Notes under the pieces: model-generated
What the model saw: the letters and a program-made list of their open reading frames with translations, nothing else
Told to the model about the DNA's origin: nothing
The model's database searches: none
Shown: positions 10,749-19,449 of the stretch, piece by piece
Numbering within the stretch: the first letter of the stretch is position 1
Layout: each line of letters opens with the position of its first letter
Made by a program: the position numbers and the translations under genes
Assembly (NCBI GenBank): GCA_039931675.1
Contig: JBDTRM010000285.1
Location: 19,518 to 83,517 of the forward strand
Reading direction: 5' to 3'
From: JAEUTH01 sp039931675
Lineage (GTDB): Bacteria > Bacteroidota > Bacteroidia > AKYH767-A > OLB10
DNA length: 64,000 nucleotides

Positions 10749-10831
10749 TGTAGGGGCAAACCCTTGTGGTTGCCCCATGCAGACGATTTTTTACACGAAA
10801 GAAAGGGCAACCACAAGGGATTGCCCCTACA
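10749..10831. repeat. 27-bp inverted repeat, TGTAGGGGC family
   Basis: The arm at 10749-10775 (starting TGTAGGGGCAAACCC) is matched by an almost exact reverse complement at 10805-10831, with about 29 bases between. It has the form of a REP-like dispersed element. It sits just ahead of the next gene and contains a spurious ATG (10777), so it should not be read as coding. Confidence 0.8.
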
Positions 10832-10893
10832 TTTTTATCCCATCAAAATTATTTACATACATTCGTTCAGATATTTTAAAACCCTTACGGGGA

Positions 10894-12792
10894 ATGAAAA
10901 ACCGGGTACTCTTTATTGTTTTGTTTTTGGGGATGTGTGCAGGGCTACTACAGGCGCAAAATAAGCAAGGGAATATTTGGTATTTTGGTAATTATGCAGG
11001 AATTGACTTCAACAACGGAACGCCAGTAGCTTTAACTAATAGTGCTATGTATCAAATGGAAGGATGTTCAAGTATTGCTGATAGTTTGGGAAATCTTTTA
11101 TTTTATACAAGTGGCAACAATGTCTGGAATAAACAACATCAAATGATGCCCAACGGTTGGGCTTTGCATGGAGGTTTGTCCTCTTCACAATCAGCGCTTA
11201 TAGTACAGCAACCCGGAAGTTATAACCTTTATTACATTTTCACTGCTGATGAGGAGGCGGGGTCAGATGGGTTTTGTTATTCCATAGTTGATATGAATGC
11301 TTCAGGTGGATTGGGTGACGTTATCCAAAAAAATGTTCAATTGTTAAATCAGGTGACTGAAAAGATAACGGCTTGTTTTGATAGCACAGGCTTAGGTGTG
11401 TGGGTAATAACGCATGACTGGGGAAATAGTAGCTTTTTAGCTTATCATCTAACCTCATCAGGTTTGAATTTGGTTCCAACAATAAGTAATGTTGGACCTT
11501 TAATAAACGGGAATATTTACAATGCAATAGGGTGTCTTCAATCCAATACAACAGGCAGCTATCTCGCAATGGCAAATGAGAATGCCTATCCCGATAAATT
11601 CTATTTATTTAACTTTGATAATAGTACGGGAACCATTTCTAACCAGATTATTTTGAATGTGCCTGCCTTAATTAATGGACCTTATTTACCTTATGGGGTC
11701 GCTTTTTCTCAAAATGGCGAAGTATTGTATGGTACAGTGCATACCCCCCAAGTTAGTATCTTATATCAATGGGATTTATCATCAGGAAATGCAGCAACAA
11801 TCAATGCTTCAATTTTAAGTATTCCCGATTCCTCGCCACTTCATGAAGTCGGTGCCATTGCTCTTGCTCCTGATAAAAAAATTTATTGTGCAAAGTGGCA
11901 ATCCACTTTTATTAGCGTAATCAATAATCCTGACATAGTTGGATTGGGTTGCAACTATGTTGACAGTGCAATCTACCTTCTCGGAATGCAAAGCTATTTG
12001 GGGTTACCTAATTTTAATGTGGGAATATTTAAAAAGGCTGCTCCTGCTATTAACCTTATGAGCACAGACACCCTCTTCTGCGAAAAACACTGCATAGACT
12101 TTTATGATTTAAGCACCAACTCCCCCACCTCATGGCAATGGCTTTTCCCCGGTGCTGATAGTTTGACAAGCACACTTCAAAACCCAACTAATATATGTTA
12201 CAATATTTACGGTAGCTATGATGTTACTCTTATTGCATGCAATGCCGCAGGCTGCGATACCTTGCATCTTACCAACTTTATAAACTGCTATCAAAACCCA
12301 ACAGACAGCATTTATCAATCAAACGATACCTTGTTTTCATTGCCTGCTTTCGGCTATCAGTGGTATGAGGTAACCAACGGAATTATTGCAGGCGCTACCA
12401 ATCAATATTTTATTCCGCAACAAGCGGGCAGTTATTATTGTATCGCAAGTGATTCAATTGGTTGCGCGGGGAGTTCGGGTACTATTGTTATAACAGGGAC
12501 CTCACCCCAGCCCTCTCCAAAGGAGAGGGAGTTCTCCGTCATTCCAAATCCGTTTGGTGATAAAATAATCATTACTTTTAAAAATAAAAATTTCAAACAG
12601 CTATCAATAACAATTAAAAATGTTTTGGGGCAAAATGTTTATAGCCGCGTCTGTTCCCCTTCAGGGGTTAGGGGTTCTTCAGGAGTCAACGGTTCTTTTG
12701 AAATAGATTTATCATCTCTCCCTCAAGGCATTTATTTTCTTGATGCAAACATTGATGGAGAAAGCACAGTGAAGAAAATTGTGAAAAAGTAA
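10894..12792 (+). CDS. T9SS-exported protein with propeller-like N-half, PKD and Ig-like domains
   Basis: Starting at the ATG at 10894, the 632-residue product has a signal peptide (KNRVLFIVLFLGMCAGLLQA). A ~380-residue region of the kind found in Bacteroidota gliding/surface proteins follows (NIWYFGNYAGIDFN, LAPDKKIYCAKW). After it come a PKD-like domain (SWQWLFPGADS), an Ig-like segment and a T9SS type A sorting domain. The frame is open upstream to 10777, but that stretch is the inverted repeat at 10749-10831. Two pieces of a REP-type repeat lie in frame near the C-terminus: one in the linker (TSPQPSPKERE), one inside the sorting domain (CSPSGVRGSSGV). Probably surface-exposed; function unknown. 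Confidence 0.85.
   Translation: MKNRVLFIVLFLGMCAGLLQAQNKQGNIWYFGNYAGIDFNNGTPVALTNSAMYQMEGCSSIADSLGNLLFYTSGNNVWNKQHQMMPNGWALHGGLSSSQSALIVQQPGSYNLYYIFTADEEAGSDGFCYSIVDMNASGGLGDVIQKNVQLLNQVTEKITACFDSTGLGVWVITHDWGNSSFLAYHLTSSGLNLVPTISNVGPLINGNIYNAIGCLQSNTTGSYLAMANENAYPDKFYLFNFDNSTGTISNQIILNVPALINGPYLPYGVAFSQNGEVLYGTVHTPQVSILYQWDLSSGNAATINASILSIPDSSPLHEVGAIALAPDKKIYCAKWQSTFISVINNPDIVGLGCNYVDSAIYLLGMQSYLGLPNFNVGIFKKAAPAINLMSTDTLFCEKHCIDFYDLSTNSPTSWQWLFPGADSLTSTLQNPTNICYNIYGSYDVTLIACNAAGCDTLHLTNFINCYQNPTDSIYQSNDTLFSLPAFGYQWYEVTNGIIAGATNQYFIPQQAGSYYCIASDSIGCAGSSGTIVITGTSPQPSPKEREFSVIPNPFGDKIIITFKNKNFKQLSITIKNVLGQNVYSRVCSPSGVRGSSGVNGSFEIDLSSLPQGIYFLDANIDGESTVKKIVKK
12497..12682. repeat. REP-type repeat pair embedded in the reading frame
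   Basis: CCCTCTCC (12511-12518) pairs with GGAGAGGG (12522-12529) just after ACCTCACCCCAG, a recognisable intergenic repeat type. CCCCT (12656-12660) pairs with AGGGG (12663-12667), followed by TTAGGGG, the usual partner half. Both are translated in frame in the T9SS protein, about 120 bases apart. Confidence 0.7.
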
Positions 12793-12891
12793 AACCACAA
12801 CACTGCTTCCCACAGTATTTTGCGAACAAAATAAATGACATCAATTTACCCCGTTTTGTATTTAAGCTCTTTTCAACTCGCAACATTCAAT

Positions 12892-12899
12892 TACTTTTG
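12892..12899 (+). promoter_or_regulatory. Candidate Bacteroidota -7 element (TACTTTTG)
   Basis: TACTTTTG fits the TAnnTTTG consensus and lies 22 bases before the subtilase ATG. No clear TTTG -33 box is present at the expected distance; TTTTC lies 17 bases upstream. Confidence 0.4.
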
Positions 12900-12921
12900 T
12901 CCGAACATAATTATTTGATTC

Positions 12922-14553
12922 ATGAAAAAATTACTTCTTGTTATAGCACTCATCATAAGTGCAAATGCATATTCGCAAAACCGTTACGTTGTTTATTTTA
13001 CCGATAAAAATAATACGCCATACTCGCTAAGCAATCCGCTGGCTTATCTCACGCAGCGTTCTATTGATCGAAGAGTAAAACAAAACATTGCCATTGATAG
13101 TCTCGACCTTCCGGTTAACGCTACCTATATTCAAGGTGTTATAGCAACAGGAGCTACAGTGCTTAATATTTCGAAGTGGTTAAACACAGCAACTATCCAA
13201 GTTACAGATACCAACATGCTTGCAGCGGTTAATGCCTTGCCATATATTAAAATCACAACTCATGTTGGGCGACCTGCCAACTCAAATAATTTACCGCTAA
13301 ATAAATCAAAGGATAAATTTGCGATGGAAAGTGGCTCAGCTATTCCATACTCAACACCCAATAAAACTTCTTCACTTTTATCTTACGGATATTCTGCACA
13401 CCAGTGTCAAATGCTTAATGGCGATGCTTTGCACGATGCAGGTTTCCAGGGAGATGGAATGATGATTTCAATGATGGATGCAGGTTATATAAATGCAGAC
13501 ATAAGTCCCGTGTTTGATAGCTTACATCTTCAAAATAAAATTAAAGCAACATGGAATTTTGTAAACAGCACCACTGATGTGTTTACCGATCATTGGCATG
13601 GAGCCATGTGCTTTTCAATTATTGGTGCAAACAGTCCGGGCGTTTTAATTGGAACTTGTCCACATGCAGATTATTTATTATTAGAGACAGAAGAAAGCCC
13701 AGGTGAAAATGTAATTGAAGAATATAACTGGGCATCGGGAGCAGAGTTTGCCGATAGCATGGGAGTAGATGTTACCACCACTTCGCTCGGCTATACCCTG
13801 TTTGATGATCCTACAGAAAATCATTCTTACTCAACACTTGATGGCAACACAGCACCAATGAGCATTGCTGCCGACATTGCAGTAAGCCGCGGAATTATTG
13901 TAGTAAACAGTGCCGGCAATGAAGGAAACAGTTCATGGAATTATATAAGCGTGCCAAGTGATGCCAATGATATTTTAGCAATAGGCGCGGTTGACAGTGC
14001 AGGCAATTATGTTTCATTCAGTGGCAACGGTCCTACGTTTGACGGTCGCGTAAAACCTGATGTGTCAGCACAAGGTGCCGGAACTTATTTTTGGAATCCT
14101 AATGGCTATGTTGATTCTGGCGGAGGCACCTCTTTTTCAGGGCCTATAGTTGCCGGGCTTGCTGCATGTTTATGGCAAAAGTTTACTAACAGGAGTGCAT
14201 TAGAAATTATGGATGCAATAAGACGCAGCGCATCTATTTATAACAATCCCGATACCTTGATTGGATATGGGATACCAAATTTTGCAACAGCCTCAACAAT
14301 ACTTGCAGTTAATGAAATTTCAAACAATAATTCTTTTGCGGTTTATCCGAATCCAGCTACTGATGTGTTGAATATTGAAACATCAAAACATTTAAATAAG
14401 TTTAGTTATGAAATTACTGACATAACAGGCAGAGCAATTATTAATGGAAAAGCACAGCAACAAATTTCAGTTGCAAAACTTAATGCCGGAATTTATTTTA
14501 TCAGAATAAGTGGTGATGGAATTTATGAGGTGGAGAAATTTGTTAAACAGTAA
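12922..14553 (+). CDS. Secreted subtilisin-like (S8) serine protease with T9SS sorting domain
   Basis: The 543-residue protein starts with a signal peptide (MKKLLLVIALIISANAYSQ) and an inhibitor-like propeptide (about 20-120). The S8 catalytic domain shows Asp186 in SMMDAGY, His226 in DHWHGAM, oxyanion Asn333 in NSAGNEG and Ser404 in GGTSFSGP, so it looks fully active. It ends in a T9SS type A sorting domain (VYPNPATDVLNI to VEKFVKQ). It should hydrolyse proteins outside the cell. A -7 promoter box lies directly upstream and it appears monocistronic. Confidence 0.92.
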   Translation: MKKLLLVIALIISANAYSQNRYVVYFTDKNNTPYSLSNPLAYLTQRSIDRRVKQNIAIDSLDLPVNATYIQGVIATGATVLNISKWLNTATIQVTDTNMLAAVNALPYIKITTHVGRPANSNNLPLNKSKDKFAMESGSAIPYSTPNKTSSLLSYGYSAHQCQMLNGDALHDAGFQGDGMMISMMDAGYINADISPVFDSLHLQNKIKATWNFVNSTTDVFTDHWHGAMCFSIIGANSPGVLIGTCPHADYLLLETEESPGENVIEEYNWASGAEFADSMGVDVTTTSLGYTLFDDPTENHSYSTLDGNTAPMSIAADIAVSRGIIVVNSAGNEGNSSWNYISVPSDANDILAIGAVDSAGNYVSFSGNGPTFDGRVKPDVSAQGAGTYFWNPNGYVDSGGGTSFSGPIVAGLAACLWQKFTNRSALEIMDAIRRSASIYNNPDTLIGYGIPNFATASTILAVNEISNNNSFAVYPNPATDVLNIETSKHLNKFSYEITDITGRAIINGKAQQQISVAKLNAGIYFIRISGDGIYEVEKFVKQ

Positions 14554-14623
14554 TTCAAGAGGCAAGATGCAAGAAGGCTAGAGGCAATACGGGTAGAAGT
14601 TGCACATGCGTAAGCCTGTAACA

Positions 14624-14639
14624 GCGAACTTTAGTTCGC
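14624..14639. repeat. Short palindrome GCGAACT-tt-AGTTCGC
   Basis: A perfect 7-bp stem with a two-base centre, in the 433-base gap between the protease and the exbB-type gene. The gap otherwise holds the hairpins at 14659-14730 and the promoter at 14781-14809. Confidence 0.65.
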
Positions 14640-14658
14640 CCCAACAATCGCCTCGCCT

Positions 14659-14730
14659 GTGGTTGGTGTTTTTTTCACCAACCACCGCAAACACCCACCG
14701 TCAATGGTTGGTGAAAAAAACACCAACCAT
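14659..14730. repeat. Two tandem TGGTTGGTG hairpins
   Basis: GTGGTTGGTG (14659-14668) and CACCAACCAC (14676-14685) flank seven T. ATGGTTGGTG (14704-14713) and CACCAACCAT (14721-14730) flank seven A. The two hairpins are therefore in opposite orientation, and the outermost pair changes from G-C to A-T without breaking the stem. The same repeat occurs at 48.05-48.23 kb. Confidence 0.85.
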
Positions 14731-14780
14731 ACGCTGCTTTGAATTTTTTACACATTAATCACACTTAAAATAATCAGTCA

Positions 14781-14809
14781 TTGTTTTCTTAAATATATTC
14801 CTATTTTTG
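14781..14809 (+). promoter_or_regulatory. Bacteroidota-type promoter for the TonB-system operon
   Basis: TTG (14781-14783), 18 bases, then TATTTTTG (14802-14809). This fits the -33/-7 arrangement of the Bacteroidota primary sigma factor. It predicts a leader of about 170 bases before the ATG at 14987. Confidence 0.55.
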
Positions 14810-14986
14810 CCCGCCCTCAGAAATCGGTCTTTACTCATTATGAATTAAAAGAAGAACTAAAGCAGTATCATTAAACTGTAATAATCAAATATCCCTTATT
14901 GAATTTACATTATTAAGTATCTATAAAGCGTTAAGCTCAAAATCAAAATTATTCACCTCAAATTAAATTTTTAAAATCTTAGATCT

Positions 14987-15802
14987 ATGAACAAACCAGT
15001 AGCACAGCAAAGTAGTGGCAGCGCCAAAAACATGTTTGCTTCAATTGTAATTGTGGTAGCATTAGTTGTTGCATGTCTTGTCTTTTTCCTCATTATGGGA
15101 AGCCCGAGCAACTTCGAAGACAATAACACAGCTAACCATCCATTGCCCGGCAATTATCTCGGCATAATTTATAAGGGTGGTGTTATCGTACCCTTGTTAA
15201 TGACGTTGCTTATTCTTGTGTTTACATTTTCAATTGAGCGTTACATGACGATCAAAAAAGCTGCAGGTAAAACTTCTGCTTACAGTTTCCTTACCAAAAT
15301 CCGCACGCTGCTTTCTTCAAGCAATGTTGCAGCAGTGGAGCAGGAATGTGACCGCCAGCAAGGCTCTCTGGGCAATGTTGTTAAATCAGCAATGGTTAAA
15401 TACCGCGAAGTAGAAGGCGAGCAGCAAATGGATAAAGACCAGAAGATTGTCGCCATTCAAAAACAAATTGAAGAAGCTACAGAACTGGAAATGCCTATGC
15501 TTCAAAAAAACTTAGTGTTTCTTTCAACCATTGCAACAGTGGCAACTCTTATTGCACTTCTTGGAACAGTATTAGGTATGATCAAAGCGTTTGCTTCGTT
15601 AGCGCAAGCCGGTTCGCCTGACTCTATCGGTCTTGCAACAGGTATCTCTGAAGCTTTGATCAACACTGCTTTCGGTATCGGAACATCAGCGCTTGCTGTA
15701 ATTTCATATAACTATTTTACTACAATGATTGATTCATTGACTTATGCTATTGACGAGGCAGGCTTTAGCATCATTAATACTTTTTCTGCTACTCATAAAT
15801 AA
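14987..15802 (+). CDS. exbB: MotA/TolQ/ExbB proton-channel family protein
   Basis: The 271-residue protein has an extra N-terminal membrane helix (about 17-40), a second near 60-80, and the conserved ExbB/TolQ pair near 175-200 and 215-245 (LIALLGTVLGMIKAF, EALINTAFGIGTSALAV). With ExbD it forms the inner-membrane proton channel that energises TonB. It opens a cluster with two ExbD proteins and TonB, all on the same strand with short gaps, and a good promoter lies upstream. The extra N-terminal helix is common in Bacteroidota versions. Confidence 0.9.
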   Translation: MNKPVAQQSSGSAKNMFASIVIVVALVVACLVFFLIMGSPSNFEDNNTANHPLPGNYLGIIYKGGVIVPLLMTLLILVFTFSIERYMTIKKAAGKTSAYSFLTKIRTLLSSSNVAAVEQECDRQQGSLGNVVKSAMVKYREVEGEQQMDKDQKIVAIQKQIEEATELEMPMLQKNLVFLSTIATVATLIALLGTVLGMIKAFASLAQAGSPDSIGLATGISEALINTAFGIGTSALAVISYNYFTTMIDSLTYAIDEAGFSIINTFSATHK

Positions 15803-15830
15803 TATTCATAATACTTAAAAAGTAACGAGT

Positions 15831-16427
15831 ATGCCAAAAGTACAAGTAAAACGTAAGCCTCCGCGCATTGACATGACTGCCATGACCGATGTAGCGTTCC
15901 TGCTGCTTACTTTTTTCATGCTTACTACCAAGTTCAAACCTGATGAGCCGTTTCTGATTGATACGCCTTCATCGGTTTCAGATTATAAACTACCGGAATC
16001 AAATGTTATTCAAATAGCAGTTGACAGAGACGGGCATGTGTTTTTTTCTGTAGGGCAAGGTGATCGTAGAAATATGCTTGAAAAAATGAGCGCGCAATAT
16101 AATGTAACCTTTACTGAGGTTGAAAAAAAGCAATTTTCATTACTTGAAAATTTCGGAGTTCCCATCCATCAGTTAAATCAGTTGTTGGCATTAAAACCTG
16201 CTGATCGTGCAAAAATTAAACAGGCTGGTATTCCAACAGATTCAACTAACAATGAATTGCGCGACTGGATTTTATTTGCGCGCCAGACAAATCCCAAAGC
16301 AATAGTTGCTATTAAAGGTGATGGCGATGCAGATTATCCTGTTATGAAAGACATCATCGCAACATTGCAGGAACGAAAAGTGAACAGGTTTAACCTGATC
16401 ACTAATCTTGAAACTGTGCCTCAATAA
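15831..16427 (+). CDS. exbD: ExbD/TolR biopolymer transport protein (first copy)
   Basis: The 198-residue protein has one N-terminal membrane helix (IDMTAMTDVAFLLLTFFML). The proton-carrying aspartate is Asp20, and a periplasmic domain follows. It lies 28 bases after exbB. The periplasmic part is longer than in classical ExbD (about 140 residues), as is typical of Bacteroidota copies, and ends with the conserved segment on transmembrane-coupled signalling (AIVAIKGDGDADYPVMKDI). Confidence 0.9.
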   Translation: MPKVQVKRKPPRIDMTAMTDVAFLLLTFFMLTTKFKPDEPFLIDTPSSVSDYKLPESNVIQIAVDRDGHVFFSVGQGDRRNMLEKMSAQYNVTFTEVEKKQFSLLENFGVPIHQLNQLLALKPADRAKIKQAGIPTDSTNNELRDWILFARQTNPKAIVAIKGDGDADYPVMKDIIATLQERKVNRFNLITNLETVPQ

Positions 16428-16508
16428 TTTTCATAGAATTTTAAATTTGTTTATGGAAATTAAATAATTCACAATCTATATAACTGAAGTTTATCATAAA
16501 TAACCCAC

Positions 16509-16522
16509 CCCGATTGATCGGG
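16509..16522. repeat. Short palindrome CCCGAT-tg-ATCGGG between the two exbD genes
   Basis: A 6-bp perfect stem in the 112-base gap between the exbD copies. It is one of several CCCGAT...ATCGGG palindromes in this window (also near 23605, 29957, 30441, 30923, 57849). It may form a processing or attenuating hairpin within the operon mRNA. Confidence 0.6.
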
Positions 16523-16539
16523 ATTAATCAGAAAATAAA

Positions 16540-17166
16540 ATGGCTGAAATAGACACCGGTTCCGGTGGAGGCGAAGGTAAGGTTCGTGCCAAGAAGATGG
16601 CCGTACACATTGATTTTACTCCAATGGTTGACCTCGGTTTTTTGCTCATCACTTTCTTTATGTTAACCACTACCATGAATAAGCCCCAGGTAATGGAAAT
16701 TAACATGCCTCTTAAAGAAGATGTGCCGCCCGAAGAGCGCACTAAATTTAAAGAGTCGCAAACGATGACCATCATACTTGGCGAAAAAAATATGGTTTAT
16801 TATTATTTCGGAATCACCAATCCTGTTGTTGATTCAACTAATTTTAGCCAGGATGGAATTAGAAAAGTATTACTCACCCAAAATTTAAAAAGAAGTCCTG
16901 TTTCTGATTCTATTCCTAAGTATAAAAAGATGCTGGATGACAGGATAATTACCCGTGACGAATACAAGAAAAATGTAGCCCGGATTAAAGCCGATAAAAA
17001 TGCTTTGATAGTTGTTATTAAAGCTGAAGATAAATCGAAGTATAAAAACCTTGTTGATATACTTGATGAAATGGCAATTTGTAATATAGGCCGTTATGCA
17101 ATTGTTGATATTACCGAGCAAGACAAGCAATTATTAGCCGGAACATTACCCGTAACTGAAAAATAA
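16540..17166 (+). CDS. exbD: ExbD/TolR biopolymer transport protein (second copy)
   Basis: The 208-residue protein has a glycine-rich N-terminus, then a membrane helix with the conserved proton-relay Asp31 (TPMVDLGFLLITFFML), then a periplasmic domain ending in a conserved block (ALIVVIKAEDKSKYKNLVDIL). Paired, non-identical ExbD proteins are usual in Bacteroidota TonB clusters and presumably form a heterodimer with the upstream copy. TonB begins 5 bases after its stop. Confidence 0.9.
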   Translation: MAEIDTGSGGGEGKVRAKKMAVHIDFTPMVDLGFLLITFFMLTTTMNKPQVMEINMPLKEDVPPEERTKFKESQTMTIILGEKNMVYYYFGITNPVVDSTNFSQDGIRKVLLTQNLKRSPVSDSIPKYKKMLDDRIITRDEYKKNVARIKADKNALIVVIKAEDKSKYKNLVDILDEMAICNIGRYAIVDITEQDKQLLAGTLPVTEK

Positions 17167-17171
17167 AAACT

Positions 17172-18020
17172 ATGATTCTCGACACTATAAAGAAAGCATT
17201 AGGGCTTGATGATAAAATAGATATCATGGCAAGTAATTGGACCGATGTTGTTTTTAGTGATAAAAACAAAAATTATGGTGCATACTTTCTCCGCAAAATT
17301 TATAATGAGCATGTTACACGTGGTGCCATTATTAGCATGATAGTGTTCACTGTTGGTATCAGTGGTCCTAAAATTTATGATTGGATAGCAGGTAATATCA
17401 GCGCGTTTAATAAAGTTAAAGTTACCGAAGTTACCGAGTTGATGGCTCCGCCACCATTAGATAAAACTGAACCGCCACCACCGCCACCGGAGGCACCGCC
17501 ACCGCCACCGTTAAAATCAACAGTAAAGTTTGTTGCTCCTGAAATTGTGGAGGATAAAGATGTAACTGAAGAGCCTCCCCCGACAGTTGAAGAATTAAAA
17601 GATGTGGATGTAGGTAAGAAAACTGAAGAAGGCGATCCTAATGGAGTGGATAACAGTTTGGTTGATGAAGGTCCTAAAGTGATTGATGAAACACCACAGA
17701 TATTTTCAATTGTAGAACAGATGCCTGCATTTCCATCAGGTGGAGAAGAAGGTTTCATTAAATTTATTTCTCAGAATTTTAAGTACCCTGCAATGGAGCG
17801 TGAAAATAATATCCAGGGAACTGTGTTTATTGAATTTGTTGTTCGTCCTGATGGTGCAGTAACTGATGTCAAAGTGTTGAAAGGTGTAAACGGAGGACCA
17901 GGTTTGGATAAAGAAGCTATTCGCGTAGTTTCATCATCGCCAAGATGGAAGCCTGGCAAACAGAACGGAAAAGAGGTAGCAGTTTATTATCGTGTGCCTG
18001 TAAGATGCACGTTGCGATAA
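17172..18020 (+). CDS. tonB: Energy transducer TonB
   Basis: In this 282-residue protein, a short cytoplasmic N-terminus leads to a membrane helix (about 47-65). A proline-rich stretch (about 92-118, PPPPPPEAPPPPP) and an acidic linker follow. The C-terminal TonB domain (about 200-282) has the MPAFPSGG and FKYP landmarks and ends VYYRVPVRCTLR. It carries proton-motive energy to outer-membrane TonB-dependent receptors such as SusC-type proteins. It is tightly linked to the exbD gene. The antisense glycine-rich frame here is only the shadow of the proline codons. Confidence 0.92.
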   Translation: MILDTIKKALGLDDKIDIMASNWTDVVFSDKNKNYGAYFLRKIYNEHVTRGAIISMIVFTVGISGPKIYDWIAGNISAFNKVKVTEVTELMAPPPLDKTEPPPPPPEAPPPPPLKSTVKFVAPEIVEDKDVTEEPPPTVEELKDVDVGKKTEEGDPNGVDNSLVDEGPKVIDETPQIFSIVEQMPAFPSGGEEGFIKFISQNFKYPAMERENNIQGTVFIEFVVRPDGAVTDVKVLKGVNGGPGLDKEAIRVVSSSPRWKPGKQNGKEVAVYYRVPVRCTLR

Positions 18021-18052
18021 AAACCATAATAATATTTATTTAAGCAACCATT

Positions 18053-18268
18053 ATGAACAGCAGATTCTTTATCATTTTTAGTCTGTCCATAATGGTTGCT
18101 TATATTTTATTCGGCTTGCTCATTATTTTCTTTCCGCCTGATTTTGCGGCTTTGTACAATCCTTTTATCAGGTATGCATTTTCTTTATTGGTAATTGCTT
18201 ACGGAATTTTTAGGGGATACAGAGCAGTTAAAATTTATAACCTACATAAAGATGAACAGAACAAATGA
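18053..18268 (+). CDS. Small two-helix membrane protein in the TonB cluster
   Basis: A 71-residue product with two hydrophobic helices (FFIIFSLSIMVAYILFGLLIIFF and FIRYAFSLLVIAYGIF) joined by a short loop. It lies 32 bases after tonB, and its end overlaps the start of the next gene by 17 bases, which suggests translational coupling. The position between tonB and the PstS-like gene is conserved in my recollection of Bacteroidota clusters. Function unknown. Confidence 0.75.
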   Translation: MNSRFFIIFSLSIMVAYILFGLLIIFFPPDFAALYNPFIRYAFSLLVIAYGIFRGYRAVKIYNLHKDEQNK

Positions 18269-19205
18269 GTTTTTTTGCCTGACTGTTTTTGCTTTTTTTA
18301 TAATAACAGCTTGCAATAACAATACTCAAAAGGAATATACTGATACAGCCACCACGGGCACCATTAAAATTTCTGTTGACGAAACTTTTGAACGGATTAT
18401 TGACGGTGAGTTGGACACTTTTCATGCATTGTATAAACATGCTACCGTTATTCCTTCATACACTTCAGAAACACAAGCCTTTCAGGACCTCATCAATGAT
18501 ACTGCACGTATTATTATAGTTACACGCATGTTGAATGTAAACGAGATGAAATATTTTGAAGGCCGTAAGCTTACACCACGGGTTACAAAAATTGCCCGCG
18601 ATGCTATTGCTTTTATTGTCAATAATGATAATCCCGATACCATTTTAAATATGGATCACATACAGCAAATATTTACTGGCGGCATTAAAAACTGGAGCGA
18701 ACTTTCTAAAGAAAATAAACTGGGTGATGTTACCATAGTGTTTGACAATAAAAACTCAAGCACCGCACGTTATGTAAAAGAGAACATCACGGGTGGTAAA
18801 GATTTTCCCCCAAATTGTTTTGCTGTAGATAGTAATGCACAAGTGATTGAATATGTGCATGAGCATAAAAATGCAATAGGGGTGATAGGAGTTAACTGGA
18901 TTAGTGATGGCGATGATCCATCAGTGCTTGCGTTTCTTGATAAAATAAAAACAATAGCAATAGTTGCCCCCGATACCTCGGCAGGTTTTGGTAAAAGCTA
19001 CAAGCCTTACCAGGCATATATTGCAACTAACTATTATCCATATACACGCGATGTTTATATCATCAGCCGCGAAGCGCGTACCGGGCTTGGAAGTGGATTT
19101 GCTGCATTTGTTGCTGGCGAAAAAGGACAACGCATCATTCTCAAATCAGGAATCATGCCTGCTACACAATCTGTGCGCATTGTAGGGTTCAGGAATAATA
19201 ATTGA
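18252..19205 (+). CDS. PstS-like substrate-binding lipoprotein
   Basis: The 317-residue protein has a lipoprotein signal with lipobox ITAC (Cys21), then a PBP-like domain of PstS type (IIIVTRMLNVNEMKYF, NIDQQIF-like QQIFTGGIKNWSEL, NSSTARYVKE). Known relatives bind phosphate, but no pst permease genes are near. Its place in the TonB operon suggests a role tied to phosphate or oxyanion uptake through the TonB system. That link is inference. I use the ATG at 18252, which overlaps the preceding gene, rather than the in-frame start at 18195. Confidence 0.82.
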   Translation: MNRTNEFFCLTVFAFFIITACNNNTQKEYTDTATTGTIKISVDETFERIIDGELDTFHALYKHATVIPSYTSETQAFQDLINDTARIIIVTRMLNVNEMKYFEGRKLTPRVTKIARDAIAFIVNNDNPDTILNMDHIQQIFTGGIKNWSELSKENKLGDVTIVFDNKNSSTARYVKENITGGKDFPPNCFAVDSNAQVIEYVHEHKNAIGVIGVNWISDGDDPSVLAFLDKIKTIAIVAPDTSAGFGKSYKPYQAYIATNYYPYTRDVYIISREARTGLGSGFAAFVAGEKGQRIILKSGIMPATQSVRIVGFRNNN

Positions 19206-19214
19206 AATTTAAAT

Positions 19215-19320
19215 CGTCATTGCGGAACAAAGCAATCTGCCGGGTTATCCGTCATTGCGAGGAACGAAGCAATCCCTTGGAATTGTACTGCTAATTGCAG
19301 ATTGCTTCGTTCCTCGCAAT
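19215..19320. repeat. CGTCATTGCGAGGAACGAAG-type inverted repeat
   Basis: ATTGCGAGGAACGAAGCAATC (19254-19274, 21 bases) is exactly complementary to 19300-19320. A partial extra copy lies at 19215-19236. This type of dispersed palindrome is found in many Bacteroidota genomes. It lies between the PstS-like and TPR genes, so it may split the transcript. Confidence 0.85.
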
Positions 19321-19449
19321 TACGGAGCAAAAATTCCCCAATGAAGTTTCGTTAAATTATTTTATTCTTGCGACATCAAAAAAAAGCATAGTTGTTATTG
19401 GTTAATAAATTGCAATAACAAACGTTATAATATAAACACATCATACTTA

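Noticed and set aside
10597..10893. SAM or other riboswitch upstream of the CBS-type gene
   Set aside because: The structures present are simple perfect palindromes of dispersed-repeat type; no multi-stem core or conserved SAM-box bases were recognised.
10777..10893. Upstream start for the T9SS protein at 10894
   Set aside because: The added 39 codons translate an inverted repeat and would hide the signal peptide that starts at 10894.
17375..17758. A 127-codon reverse-strand frame rich in glycine and serine
   Set aside because: It is the antisense of the TonB proline-rich region and linker; codons for Pro read as Gly on the other strand. The forward gene has full TonB features.
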